A stretch of DNA of 64,000 nt, taken from positions 62,001 through 126,000 of the forward strand of contig NZ_BAFV01000022.1 in assembly GCF_000308515.1 (NCBI RefSeq), in the 5' to 3' direction. The number at the start of each line of letters is the position of its first letter. Position 1 is the stretch's first letter. This document shows, one piece after another, positions 47,462 to 56,344 of the stretch. A program made the position numbers and the translations under genes. The stretch comes from Nocardia carnea NBRC 14403 (GTDB taxonomy: Bacteria; Actinomycetota; Actinomycetes; Mycobacteriales; Mycobacteriaceae). Under the pieces are notes generated by a model. It made no database searches and was not told the DNA's origin. It saw only the letters and a list, made by a program, of their open reading frames with translations.

Positions 47462-47488
47462 GGCTTTTGTGGGGACCATACAAAAGCC
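47462..47488. promoter_or_regulatory. inverted repeat GGCTTTTGT-N9-ACAAAAGCC upstream of fabD
   Basis: Perfect 9 bp arms 9 nt apart, 63 bp before the fabD start in the mabR-fabD intergenic region. Stands out because the arms are AT-rich in very GC-rich DNA. Candidate operator for MabR at the fasII promoter; it could also act as a terminator for mabR. Confidence 0.55.
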
Positions 47489-47551
47489 GTCCGCAAGCTC
47501 TATTCACGTCGACATCTCGCGGAAGCGCCTTCACAGTGTTTTCTTAGGTAC

Positions 47552-48466
47552 GTGATCGCGTTGTTCGCCCCTGGACAGGGCTCCCAGACACCCGGCATGC
47601 TCGCGCCTTGGCTCGACCTGCCGGGCGCGCATGACCGCCTCGCACTGTGGTCGAAGGAATCGGGTCTGGATCTGGTCCGGCTCGGAACCGAAGCGACCGC
47701 CGAAGAGATCACCGATACCGCGGTGACCCAGCCGCTGGTTGTCGCCGCCGCGCTGCTCGCCTTCGCCGAAATCGGCGAGAGCCGGGTACCGGCCGACACC
47801 ATCGTGGCCGGCCATTCGGTCGGTGAACTCGCCGCCGCCGCGGTCGCCGGAGTGATCTCCGCCGACCAAGCGGTTACCCTGGCAGCCATCCGCGGTGCCG
47901 AAATGGCGAAGGCGTGCGCGCTGGAACCCACCGGTATGTCCGCGGTGCTCGGTGGCGACGAGGCCGCCGTGCTGGCCCGGCTCGAGGAATTGGAGCTGGT
48001 CCCCGCCAACCGCAATGCCACCGGCCAGATCGTCGCGGCCGGCCGGCTCGATGCCCTGGCCGAACTGGCGGCGAACCCGCCGGAGAAGGCCCGCGTGCGG
48101 GCACTGCCGGTGGCGGGCGCGTTCCACACCGAGTTCATGGCACCGGCCCAGCAGGCGGTAGCGGCGGCGATCGCCGAGATCACCCCGCATGAACCCACCC
48201 GGACACTGTTGTCCAACGCCGACGGGAAGCCGGTCGAATCCGGCGCCGACGCGGTGGCTAAGCTCGCCGCGCAGGTCACCCGGCCCGTCCGGTGGGACCT
48301 GTGCACCGAAACCGTCCGGCAGGCCGGCGTTTCGGCGGTGGCGGAGCTGCCACCGGCGGGAACCCTCGTCGGCATTGCCAAACGGGAGCTCAAGGGCACC
48401 CCCAATCTGGCGCTGAAGACGCCCGAGGACATCCCCGCGCTGGCCGGGCTCGCGAGCTCCGGATAG
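47552..48466 (+). CDS. fabD: malonyl-CoA:ACP transacylase
   Basis: 304 residues. N-terminal FAPGQGSQTPGML, active-site GHSVGE (nucleophilic Ser near 90) and GAFHTEFM with the catalytic His. It transfers malonyl from CoA to AcpM for FAS-II elongation towards mycolic acid precursors. GTG start at 47552. First gene of fabD-acpM-kasA-accD6. Confidence 0.96.
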   Translation: MIALFAPGQGSQTPGMLAPWLDLPGAHDRLALWSKESGLDLVRLGTEATAEEITDTAVTQPLVVAAALLAFAEIGESRVPADTIVAGHSVGELAAAAVAGVISADQAVTLAAIRGAEMAKACALEPTGMSAVLGGDEAAVLARLEELELVPANRNATGQIVAAGRLDALAELAANPPEKARVRALPVAGAFHTEFMAPAQQAVAAAIAEITPHEPTRTLLSNADGKPVESGADAVAKLAAQVTRPVRWDLCTETVRQAGVSAVAELPPAGTLVGIAKRELKGTPNLALKTPEDIPALAGLASSG

Positions 48467-48594
48467 CGTGCCTGCGGCCGAGTTTCCACCGATTCCCGGC
48501 GGGAACCCGGCACCCGGGCGGCGTAACCGATCGCCGTTCCGGCCCGAAGTACCAAGTAAAGCCCTACACGGAAAAATTAGAAGGGAGCCACGAA

Positions 48595-48897
48595 GTGGCC
48601 GCTCTGACCCAGGAACAAATCGTCGAGGAACTCGGCAAGATCATCGAAGAGGTGACCGGTATCGAGCCCTCCGAGGTAACGATGGAGAAGTCCTTCGTCG
48701 ATGACCTGGACATCGATTCGCTGTCGATGGTCGAGATCGCGGTGCAGATGGAGGACAAGTACGGCGTCAAGATCCCCGACGAGGATCTCGCCAGCCTGAA
48801 GACCGTCGGCGATTCCGTCGCCTACGTCCAGAAGCTCGAGGCCGAGAACTCCGAGATGGCCGCCGAGCTCAAGGCCAAATTCGACAACGCCGAGTAG
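48595..48897 (+). CDS. acpM: meromycolate-type acyl carrier protein
   Basis: 100 residues. [25 protein letters not shown] carries the phosphopantetheine Ser. The C-terminal extension ([21 protein letters not shown]) beyond the usual 77-80 residues is typical of AcpM. GTG 48595 with AAGGGAG seven bases upstream. It shuttles growing acyl chains between FAS-II enzymes. Confidence 0.97.
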   Translation: MAALTQEQIVEELGKIIEEVTGIEPSEVTMEKSFVDDLDIDSLSMVEIAVQMEDKYGVKIPDEDLASLKTVGDSVAYVQKLEAENSEMAAELKAKFDNAE

Positions 48898-48907
48898 GGC
48901 CGACACC

Positions 48908-50158
48908 GTGACCACTCCTTCCACCCTGAACGGGAACTTCCCCAACGTCGTCGTCACCAGCCTGGCGGCGTCCACGTCCATCGCGGGAGATGTCGATGCG
49001 ACGTGGAAGGGCCTCCTCAACGGCGAGAGCGGCATCGATGTTCTCGAGGACTCCTTCGTCGAGGAATACGACCTTCCGGTTCGTATCGGCGGCCACCTGA
49101 AGGTGTCGCCGGACAGCCTGCTGAGCCGGGTCGAGATCCGGCGGATGGCCTACGTCGAGCGGCTCGCCACCGTGCTGGGCCGCGAGGTCTGGCGCAATGC
49201 GGGCAGCCCGGAGGTCGATCCGGACCGGCTGGGTGTGGCCATCGGCACTGGACTAGGTGGCGGTGACGCGCTCATCGATTCGGTCGACAAGCTGAAGAAC
49301 GGCGGCTATCGCAAGATCTCGCCGCTCGCTGTTCAGATGGTCATGCCGAACGGGCCGTCCGCCGTTGTCGGTCTCGAGCTGCAGGCCCGGGCAGGAGTGG
49401 TCACTCCGGTCTCGGCATGCTCGTCCGGTTCGGAGGGCATCGCGAACGCGTGGCGGATGATCGTCATGGGTGACGCCGATATGGTCGTCACCGGCGGCGT
49501 CGAGGGTTTCATCGACGCGGTGCCGATCGCGGCGTTCACCATGATGCGCGCCATGAGCACCCGCAACGACGATCCGAAGGCGGCCTCGCGTCCGTTCGAC
49601 AAGGATCGCGACGGGTTCGTCTTCGGCGAGGCCGGCGCGCTCATGGTCATCGAGACCGAGGAGCACGCCAAGGCACGCGGAGCGACCATCCACGCCCGTC
49701 TGCTCGGTGCCGGGATCACCTCCGACGGTTTCCACCTGGTCGCCCCCGACCCCGAGGGCACCGGTGCCGCCCGCGCCATGACGCGGGCCATGCAGACCGC
49801 GGGTCTGTCCAAGCAGGACATCACCCATATCAACGCGCACGCCACCGCCACCCCGATCGGCGATACCGCCGAGGCCAATGCGATCAACAAGGCCGTCGGC
49901 AACCACGCCTCGGTCTACGCGCCCAAATCGGCGCTGGGGCATTCGATCGGCGCCGTCGGTGCGCTGGAATCGGTGCTCACCGTGATGGCCATCCGGGACG
50001 GTATCGTGCCGCCCACCCTGAACCTGGAGAACCAGGATCCGGAGATCGACCTCGACGTGGTGCACGGAGAAGCCCGCCGCCAGGAGATCGAGTACGCGAT
50101 CAACAATTCGTTCGGTTTCGGTGGGCACAATGTCGCGCTCGCCTTCGGTCGGGCCTGA
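48908..50158 (+). CDS. kasA: beta-ketoacyl-ACP synthase (KasA)
   Basis: 416 residues, the same length as mycobacterial KasA. Catalytic Cys in [13 protein letters not shown], His residues in [13 protein letters not shown] and [15 protein letters not shown], and the C-terminal [15 protein letters not shown]. It extends acyl-AcpM with malonyl-AcpM. GTG start 10 bp after acpM. No kasB follows; accD6 is next. Confidence 0.96.
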   Translation: MTTPSTLNGNFPNVVVTSLAASTSIAGDVDATWKGLLNGESGIDVLEDSFVEEYDLPVRIGGHLKVSPDSLLSRVEIRRMAYVERLATVLGREVWRNAGSPEVDPDRLGVAIGTGLGGGDALIDSVDKLKNGGYRKISPLAVQMVMPNGPSAVVGLELQARAGVVTPVSACSSGSEGIANAWRMIVMGDADMVVTGGVEGFIDAVPIAAFTMMRAMSTRNDDPKAASRPFDKDRDGFVFGEAGALMVIETEEHAKARGATIHARLLGAGITSDGFHLVAPDPEGTGAARAMTRAMQTAGLSKQDITHINAHATATPIGDTAEANAINKAVGNHASVYAPKSALGHSIGAVGALESVLTVMAIRDGIVPPTLNLENQDPEIDLDVVHGEARRQEIEYAINNSFGFGGHNVALAFGRA

Positions 50159-50193
50159 CGGCCTTCCGGATCTGATCGAATAGTTCGACGACC

Positions 50194-50232
50194 CGAAGCG
50201 GGGCCGCCGGCGATACCGGCGGCCCCGCTTCG
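50194..50232. terminator. strong GC hairpin between kasA and accD6
   Basis: Perfect 17 bp stem (CGAAGCGGGGCCGCCGG and its complement) with the 5-nt loop CGATA, 35 bp after kasA. No T tract. It may terminate, attenuate, or stabilise the upstream mRNA so that accD6 is made at a different level. Confidence 0.75.
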
Positions 50233-50287
50233 TGCTTCGGCACCTGTGGCCCGTGCCTCGGCCACACATCATCGAGGAGAGAACGCG

Positions 50288-51721
50288 ATGACAATCATGG
50301 CTCCGGCCCGCCACCAGGAAACCGCGACAGATCCGCGCGATCCACTCGGCCGGCTGCAACGCTTCTTCGATCCCGGCACGGTGCTACCTCTGCATCCCCG
50401 CGACAAGTCGGGTGTGCTCGCCGCGATCGGTGAGGTGGACGGTGTACGGACCGTCGCCTACTGCTCGGATGCCACCGTTATGGGCGGCGCCATGGGAGTC
50501 GAGGGCTGCAAGCACATCGTCGGCGCCATCGATACCGCCATCGACTCCGGTGTTCCGGTGGTCGGCCTCTGGCATTCCGGCGGGGCCCGCCTTGCCGAGG
50601 GCGTCGAGGCCCTGCACGCTGTCGGCCTGGTTTTCGAGGCCATGGTCCGGGCATCCGGCCTGGTACCGCAGATCTCTGTGGTGCTCGGTTTCGCCGCCGG
50701 CGGCGCCGCCTACGGCCCCGCCCTCACCGATATCGTGATCATGGCGCCCGAGGGCCGTGTTTTCGTCACCGGCCCCGATGTGGTGCGCAGTGTTACCGGT
50801 GAACAGGTCGATATGGCCACCCTCGGTGGTCCCGAAACCCACGGCAAGAAGTCCGGCGTCACCCATATCGTCGCCGACGACGAAGCCGACGCCGTGCACC
50901 GGGCGCGCCGCCTGGTCTCGATGTTCGCCGAACAGGGCGAATTCGACCAGGTCGCCGCCGAACACGGCAATGTCGATCTGAAGGCGCTGCTGCCGGAATC
51001 GGCCAAACGTGCCTACGACGTGAAGCCGCTCGTACACGAACTACTCGACAACGTCGACGGCGAATCCAGCTTCGAAGAACTTCAGGGCGGTTACGCCCGC
51101 TCCATGGTCACCGGCCTCGGCCGGCTCGCCGGGCGCACCGTCGGTGTGCTGGCGAACAACCCGCTGCGGCTCGGTGGCTGCCTCGATTCCAAGAGCGCGG
51201 AGAAAGCGGCCCGGTTCGTCCGGCTGTGCGATGCGTTCGGAATCCCGCTGGTCGTGATCACCGACGTCCCCGGCTACCTGCCCGGTGTGGGCCAGGAATG
51301 GGACGGCGTGGTGCGCCGCGGCGCGAAACTGCTGCATGCCTTCGCCGAAGCCCGGGTGCCGCGGGTCACGCTGGTCACTCGCAAGATCTACGGCGGCGCC
51401 TATATCGCGATGAACGCCCGCTCGCTCGGTGCGACCGCGGTCTATGCCTGGCCGGGGTCGGAGGTCGCGGTGATGGGCGCCAAGGCCGCCGTCGGCATCC
51501 TGCACAAGAAGGCCCTGGCCGCCGCGCCGGAGGAAGAGCGCGAAGCGTTGCACGAACGGCTCACCGCCGAGCACGAGGCCATCGCCGGTGGCGTGGAACG
51601 GGCGCTGTCCATCGGTGTCGTGGACAAGGTGATCGATCCGGCCGAGACCCGCAGTGTGATCGCCGCGGCCCTGGCCTCGGCTCCCTCGCGGCCCAGCCAC
51701 CACAAGAACATCCCGCTGTGA
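50288..51721 (+). CDS. accD6: acetyl/propionyl-CoA carboxylase beta (carboxyltransferase) subunit
   Basis: 477 residues. Carboxyltransferase oxyanion-hole motifs SGGARLAEGVEALH and GFAAGGAAYGPALTDIVIM, and in the C-terminal half DVPGYLPGVGQEW and GGAYIAMNARSLGA. In mycobacteria AccD6 makes malonyl-CoA for FAS-II with a separate alpha subunit (AccA3), absent here. ATG 50288 with GGAGAG upstream. Last gene of the fas block, followed by a terminator. Confidence 0.95.
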   Translation: MTIMAPARHQETATDPRDPLGRLQRFFDPGTVLPLHPRDKSGVLAAIGEVDGVRTVAYCSDATVMGGAMGVEGCKHIVGAIDTAIDSGVPVVGLWHSGGARLAEGVEALHAVGLVFEAMVRASGLVPQISVVLGFAAGGAAYGPALTDIVIMAPEGRVFVTGPDVVRSVTGEQVDMATLGGPETHGKKSGVTHIVADDEADAVHRARRLVSMFAEQGEFDQVAAEHGNVDLKALLPESAKRAYDVKPLVHELLDNVDGESSFEELQGGYARSMVTGLGRLAGRTVGVLANNPLRLGGCLDSKSAEKAARFVRLCDAFGIPLVVITDVPGYLPGVGQEWDGVVRRGAKLLHAFAEARVPRVTLVTRKIYGGAYIAMNARSLGATAVYAWPGSEVAVMGAKAAVGILHKKALAAAPEEEREALHERLTAEHEAIAGGVERALSIGVVDKVIDPAETRSVIAAALASAPSRPSHHKNIPL

Positions 51722-51742
51722 TGCGGTAGGCGCTGGCTTGTG

Positions 51743-51775
51743 GAGGGCCCCGGAGCGATTTGCTCCGGGGCCCTC
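51743..51775. terminator. terminator hairpin after accD6
   Basis: Perfect 14 bp stem GAGGGCCCCGGAGC / GCTCCGGGGCCCTC with loop GATTT, 21 bp after the accD6 stop. Ends the fabD-accD6 transcript. Confidence 0.82.
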
Positions 51776-51829
51776 GCGCATATTCCGGAAATGACCTGGT
51801 TCGCGGCCTGTGTGGACAAGAATGCGCGC

Positions 51830-53785
51830 ATGGGACGCGATGGAGCGGGGGCTCGCGAGCGTAAGAGGCACGGTCGGCACTACACACCTACCGCGTTGGC
51901 GGAGTTCCTTGCCGGACGGGTGGCGGCGCGGGTGGTGGCGCCGGGATCGGGACTGCGGGTGCTGGATCCTGCGTGCGGGGGCGGGGAATTGCTGTTCGCG
52001 ATCCGCGCCGCCCTCGCCGAGCGACTGCCTGAGGCACCTGTCGAACTGGTCGGCTATGACGTGGACCCCGAGGGTCTGACAGTGGCGCGTGAGCGGGCTG
52101 CGCGTGCGGGTGTCGTGGTCGATTGGCGGCAGGCCGATTTCCTGGCCGAATATGCCGCGCTACCGGCGCAATCCTTTCATGTGGTGATCGCGAATCCGCC
52201 CTACGTGCGCACTCAGCAGTTGGGTGGCGAGGCGGCGCAGGCGTTGCGCGGGCAGTTCGGGCTGCACGGCCGGTTCGACCTCACCCATCCGTTCGTCGCC
52301 GCGGTACCGCGCCTGCTGGTGCCGGACGGGGTGTTCGGTCTGTTGTGCGCCAACCGGTTCCTGACCACGAAGGCGGGCGCGAATCTGCGTGCGGTGCTGC
52401 TGGGGGAACTGGCGCCCGTGGAGCTGTACGACCTGGGTGATACGCGATTGTTCGAGGCAGCGGTGCTCCCCGCGGTGACCATAGCTGTGCGGGGCCGAGG
52501 GGATGAGCGGTGCCGGTATGTCTCGGTCTACCAGGAGAGTCCGGCCGACCGGGCAGCGCACGCGAACGTGGAACGCCGCGTGGAGGACGCAGGCGCCACG
52601 CCGGTGCCTGCCCCGACGAGCCCAGCGGATATTGCCGGCCGGGCTTCGGCGCCCCGGAGGCCGGGCGGTGCGCTGCCGGGCGGTGCTATCGGCGACCCGG
52701 CGCGCGGCGTGGGTGCGGAGTGGCCGCTGCCGGCGACTCCGGCACCGGACGAGTCTGTGCCGTATCTTCCTGGTGGGCACACCGAATGCGAGGGGCGGGA
52801 GTCGTCGGCTGACGTGGGCCGTGACCATGGCGGGCCCGCGGGGGATTGCGGGCCGTTCGTGGCGGAGGCGGACTTGTTCGACGTGCTCGGTGCCGGTACC
52901 GACGCGACCATCCGGTGGCAGGGCCGGCGGTTCGCGGTGACGGTCGGGGAGTTGGCGATTCCGGCCGGTTCTGCCGCGGTGGGGTGGCGGATGGCGCGGG
53001 TGGGGCACGACGACTGGCTGGACGCAATATCGGCGCGGATGTGGCGGACATTCGGTGATCTCGCGCGTATCCGGGTGGGGATCAAAACCAATGCTGATCG
53101 CGTCTTCATCGCCGAGCACTGGGGAGAGCCGGATACCGAACCGGAGCTGCTGTGCGATCTCATCACCCACCACGACCTGCGTCCGTGGCGGGTGGAGGGC
53201 AGTCGCCGGGCCCGGGTGCTGTACCCGTACGACCTGGATCATCCGCGCCGGATACCAGTGGATTTGGCGCGGTATCCGCGTACCGCCGCCTACCTCGAAC
53301 AGCATCGGGAAGTACTGAGCGCACGGAGTTATCTCACCGACGCCGGCCGGAAATGGTTCGAACACTGGGTTCCGCAGCGGCCGCATATGTGGCGGACGCC
53401 CAAGGTGGTTTTCCCGGATATCAGTGATCGGCCGCGGTTCGCGCTGGACCGGTCGGGTGCGGTGGTCAACGGTGACTGCTACTGGATTTCGTTGTCCGAG
53501 CTGGACGGTGATTTCCCGGCCGAGGAACTGGCCTGTTTGATGATGGGTATCGCGAACTCGGCGCTGGGGGTGCGGTTCTACGACGCCGTCTGCGGTAACC
53601 GGTTGTATTCCGGCCGTCGCCGCTGGATAACGCAGTACGTTTCCCGGCTGCCGCTACCGGATCCGGCCGGCGCGCCGGCGGTCGCGATCGCGGACCTGGT
53701 GCGTGCGCTGGTCCAGGAACCGGAGCGCGCGCTGGTGGCGCAGCAGGAACTGGATGATCTGGTGAATCGGGCCTTCGCGTTGTGA
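51830..53785 (+). CDS. adenine-type DNA methyltransferase with C-terminal specificity domain
   Basis: About 651 residues. Motif X-like GRHYTPTALAEF, motif I LDPACGGGELL, motif IV VIANPPYVRTQQ (catalytic NPPY, N6-adenine type) and NRFLTTKAGANLR. A Pro/Gly/Ala-rich low-complexity insert of about 90 residues (around 240-330) precedes the C-terminal half, with RIRVGIKTNADRVFI and RLYSGRRRWITQYVSRLPLPDP, typical of TaqI/Eco57I-like recognition domains. No nuclease motif and no restriction gene adjacent. ATG 51830 chosen over 51791, which would add 13 residues. Confidence 0.88.
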   Translation: MGRDGAGARERKRHGRHYTPTALAEFLAGRVAARVVAPGSGLRVLDPACGGGELLFAIRAALAERLPEAPVELVGYDVDPEGLTVARERAARAGVVVDWRQADFLAEYAALPAQSFHVVIANPPYVRTQQLGGEAAQALRGQFGLHGRFDLTHPFVAAVPRLLVPDGVFGLLCANRFLTTKAGANLRAVLLGELAPVELYDLGDTRLFEAAVLPAVTIAVRGRGDERCRYVSVYQESPADRAAHANVERRVEDAGATPVPAPTSPADIAGRASAPRRPGGALPGGAIGDPARGVGAEWPLPATPAPDESVPYLPGGHTECEGRESSADVGRDHGGPAGDCGPFVAEADLFDVLGAGTDATIRWQGRRFAVTVGELAIPAGSAAVGWRMARVGHDDWLDAISARMWRTFGDLARIRVGIKTNADRVFIAEHWGEPDTEPELLCDLITHHDLRPWRVEGSRRARVLYPYDLDHPRRIPVDLARYPRTAAYLEQHREVLSARSYLTDAGRKWFEHWVPQRPHMWRTPKVVFPDISDRPRFALDRSGAVVNGDCYWISLSELDGDFPAEELACLMMGIANSALGVRFYDAVCGNRLYSGRRRWITQYVSRLPLPDPAGAPAVAIADLVRALVQEPERALVAQQELDDLVNRAFAL

Positions 53786-53791
53786 GGGCGC

Positions 53792-54415
53792 TCAGCCCGC
53801 GGTCGACCCGGAGACCATCGGCAGCAGCGTGCGGCGGGCGAATTCGCGTCCGGCTGCTTCGTCTTCGATGGGGATGAGCCCGTCGGGGGTGAGGGCCAGC
53901 GAGAGCGCCAGCCGGGCCATGATCTCGGCGACCAGGTCGGGGTCGAACTCGGCGTTGTCGCCGTAGTCGCCGAGTTCGCGCAATTTCGCGGCCAGGTAGG
54001 TGCGGCCGACGGCGAGGATCGGTCCGGCCTCGGTGGTGAGGCGGGGCAGTACCAGGTCCGGTTCCGTGCGCAGCAGCCGCGACAACAGCGGGTTGCCCGC
54101 GATGGCGGAGATGAACGCGACGAAGATCTCCACCAGCTGATCCTCGGAGCCGGCGACCGTGCGCACCCGATCGTCGATTTTGGCGACGAACCGCTGAGCT
54201 TCCCGGACCGTCACCGCTTCGACGAGGTCGTTCTTCGATTCGAAGCGGCGGTAGAGGGTCGCGGGGCTGATCCCGGAACGCCGCGCGATCTCGCCCATGC
54301 TGGTGCGTTTGATCCCGAAGTCCAGGAACGCCGAGAGCGCGCTGTCGAGGACCTTCACGCTGTCGGTGGGTGCTTCGGACAGGATGCGCTGCAGAATCGG
54401 TGGTACGGGTGGCAT
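53792..54415 (-). CDS. TetR-family regulator
   Basis: 207 residues from MPPVPPILQRIL. HTH domain KVLDSALSAFLDFGIKRTSMGEIARRSGISPATLYRRFESKNDLVEAV. The C-terminal domain has no assignable ligand. Convergent with the methyltransferase gene, six bases between ends. Probably cotranscribed with the 55-residue gene upstream (54481-54648), behind an imperfect palindrome at 54752. Confidence 0.85.
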   Translation of the reverse strand: MPPVPPILQRILSEAPTDSVKVLDSALSAFLDFGIKRTSMGEIARRSGISPATLYRRFESKNDLVEAVTVREAQRFVAKIDDRVRTVAGSEDQLVEIFVAFISAIAGNPLLSRLLRTEPDLVLPRLTTEAGPILAVGRTYLAAKLRELGDYGDNAEFDPDLVAEIMARLALSLALTPDGLIPIEDEAAGREFARRTLLPMVSGSTAG

Positions 54416-54480
54416 GGTTTCCCCACTGTATCGGACCTTGTGTCCACCACATGACCTGCGCATTGGTTTCGTGCCGGGGG

Positions 54481-54648
54481 TCACTCCGTGGGCAGGTCGA
54501 GTTCGGCCATCTCCCGCTCTATCGCATTGGCCGCGAAATCTTCTCCGCTGGAACGGAGTTCGTGTACGCGGCGCCGTAGCGCCTCGATACCCCCCGGCTG
54601 CGCGGCGATATCGGCCACACCGACCCGCCCGGAATGCTCACACGCCAC
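54481..54648 (-). CDS. 55-residue small protein upstream of the TetR gene
   Basis: MACEHSGRVGVADIAAQPGG, then a charged helix (IEALRRRVHELRSSGEDFAANAIEREMAELDLPTE). GTG 54648 has AGGAGG at an optimal distance. It ends 65 bp before the TetR start on the same strand. No family recognised; the C-terminal 35 residues look like an amphipathic helical hairpin. Confidence 0.65.
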   Translation of the reverse strand: MACEHSGRVGVADIAAQPGGIEALRRRVHELRSSGEDFAANAIEREMAELDLPTE

Positions 54649-54751
54649 CCGTCACACCTCCTGCCGGCACCTGGGGTGCCTACACGCTCGGGCTCGCCCG
54701 AAACGCCGACGTCTTGCAGGACAGCGGGTTTCGAGCTCGCCCGTCTCCCCG

Positions 54752-54773
54752 GATACGTTGGTTCCATCGTATC
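54752..54773. promoter_or_regulatory. imperfect palindrome upstream of the small gene-TetR unit
   Basis: GATACG and CGTATC arms 10 nt apart, with 9 of 11 positions symmetric over the full 22 bp. About 100 bp upstream of the GTG at 54648 and 47 bp from the end of the carbonic anhydrase gene. Candidate TetR autoregulatory operator. Confidence 0.45.
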
Positions 54774-54819
54774 AGCCACCAACTGGACGCTTGTCCGTAA
54801 AAGTGTCCGGGGAGGCGTT

Positions 54820-55335
54820 TCACAACTCCTCGGCAGTCTGGTGCTCGGACATATGGTGCAGGTAGACCATGGCATTGAGCTCCAGCCCGCGCTGCTGCTC
54901 GGGAGTGAGCTCCCGGCGCACCTTGCCCGGGACACCGGCCACCAGCGAACCCGGCGGAATCTGCGCACCCTCGGGGATCAGCGCATTCGCCGCGATCAAG
55001 CTCCCGCGCCCGATCACGGCGCCGTTGAGCACTGTCGCGCCCATGCCGATCAGGCAATCGTCTTCGATCGTGCAACCGTGCAGGATCGCGTTATGACCCA
55101 CCGACACACCGGCGCCGACCGTGGTCGGGAAACCCGGGTCGGCGTGCAGCACGCAGCCGTCCTGGATATTGCTGCGCTCACCCACGGTGATCAGTTCGGT
55201 ATCACCGCGCAGTACAGCGTTGTACCAGATACTGGCCTGCGCCTCGAGCTTCACTTTGCCGATCACGCACGCAGTCGGCGCGATCCACGCGGAGTCGTGA
55301 ATCTCGGGCTGATGTCCGCTGACTTCGATCTTCAT
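54820..55335 (-). CDS. gamma-class carbonic anhydrase family protein
   Basis: 171-residue left-handed beta-helix protein. Hexapeptide-repeat coils carry RGDTELITVGERSNIQDGCVLHADPG and VGHNAILHGCTIEDDCLIGMGATVLNGAVIG; the three zinc-ligand His positions (HAD, GHNAILHG) are conserved. Ends with PGKVRRELTPEQQRGL, as in YrdA/PaaY-like members. Many such proteins have uncertain anhydrase activity. Confidence 0.92.
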   Translation of the reverse strand: MKIEVSGHQPEIHDSAWIAPTACVIGKVKLEAQASIWYNAVLRGDTELITVGERSNIQDGCVLHADPGFPTTVGAGVSVGHNAILHGCTIEDDCLIGMGATVLNGAVIGRGSLIAANALIPEGAQIPPGSLVAGVPGKVRRELTPEQQRGLELNAMVYLHHMSEHQTAEEL

Positions 55336-55393
55336 GAACCGAACTTAACCCGCCGGTGTCCGCGTCCGGGGAGACGGTGACCGCCGCGCCGCC

Positions 55394-56344
55394 TCAGCTC
55401 TCTCCGGATGTGGTGCCCTCCGCCGACTCGTTCAGCATCCACTCGGCGCCGATATCCGCCGGCAGGTTGCGCAGTTTGTCGGGGTTGCGGACGGCGTGGA
55501 TGGCGGTGATCCGGCCCGCATCGACAGTGAAAGAGAAGACCCCCGGATGGCGGCCGTCGAAAACGAGCAGCCCCGGCGAGCCGTTGACCTCGATCGACCG
55601 GCCCCAGCCACCGGGCGCCGACGGTGCGTGATACCAGCCGAGCAGCATCTTGGCGATGAGTTCGGCGCCCTGCACCGGCTTGCGGATCGCGGGCACCTTC
55701 CCGCCGCCGTCCGCGGTGAGCACGACCCGGTCGTCGAGCACCCCCAGCAGGGCATTCACATCCCCCGACCGCCACGCCAGCGCGAACGCCGAAACCACCT
55801 TCCGGTGTTCGTCCGGTGACGCCGGGAAACGCGGCGTCCCGTCCTCCACCCGCTTCCGGGCCCGCGAAGCCAGCTGGCGGACGGCGGCCGGGGTGCGGCC
55901 CACCACCTCGGCGACCTCCGGGCCGGCCATACCGAACACATCCTGCAGAACGAAGGCGGTGCGCTCGGCCGGAGACAGCGATTCCAGTACCACCAGCAGC
56001 GCCATGGTGACCCGTTCGTCCTGCGAGATCCGGTCCGCCGGATCCTCCCAGTCCGCCACCGCGGGCTCGGGCAGCCATTCGCCCACATACTGTTCGCGCC
56101 GCACCCGCGCCGACCCGAGCTGGTCCAGCGCCAGCCGCCCGACAACCGTGCTGAGCCAGGCCTGCAGATTGTCGATGGGCGCGCCACCCGTTTCGTGATG
56201 CCGCTGCAACCGCAACCACGCCTCCTGCACCACATCGTCGGCATCGGCCAGGCTGCCGAGCGTGCTGTAGGCGAGCCGGCGCAGGTAGGGGCGCAATTCC
56301 TCGAAACGAGCGGCCAGGTCGGTGGGGGCGTGTCCGTCGGTCAC
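55394..56344 (-). CDS. ECF41-type sigma factor with SnoaL-like C-terminal domain
   Basis: 316 residues. Sigma-70 region 2 (YLRRLAYSTLGSLADADDVVQEAWLRLQRH) and region 4 (SLSPAERTAFVLQDVFGMAGPEVAEVVGRTPAAVRQLASRARKRV). The C-terminal SnoaL-like extension has the ECF41 motifs WLPEP (in the linker), DGGGK and NPDKL. This extension modulates activity in place of an anti-sigma factor. ECF41 genes usually sit beside a carboxymuconolactone decarboxylase or oxidoreductase; none is adjacent here. GTG 56344 with AAGGAA upstream. Confidence 0.93.
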   Translation of the reverse strand: MTDGHAPTDLAARFEELRPYLRRLAYSTLGSLADADDVVQEAWLRLQRHHETGGAPIDNLQAWLSTVVGRLALDQLGSARVRREQYVGEWLPEPAVADWEDPADRISQDERVTMALLVVLESLSPAERTAFVLQDVFGMAGPEVAEVVGRTPAAVRQLASRARKRVEDGTPRFPASPDEHRKVVSAFALAWRSGDVNALLGVLDDRVVLTADGGGKVPAIRKPVQGAELIAKMLLGWYHAPSAPGGWGRSIEVNGSPGLLVFDGRHPGVFSFTVDAGRITAIHAVRNPDKLRNLPADIGAEWMLNESAEGTTSGES

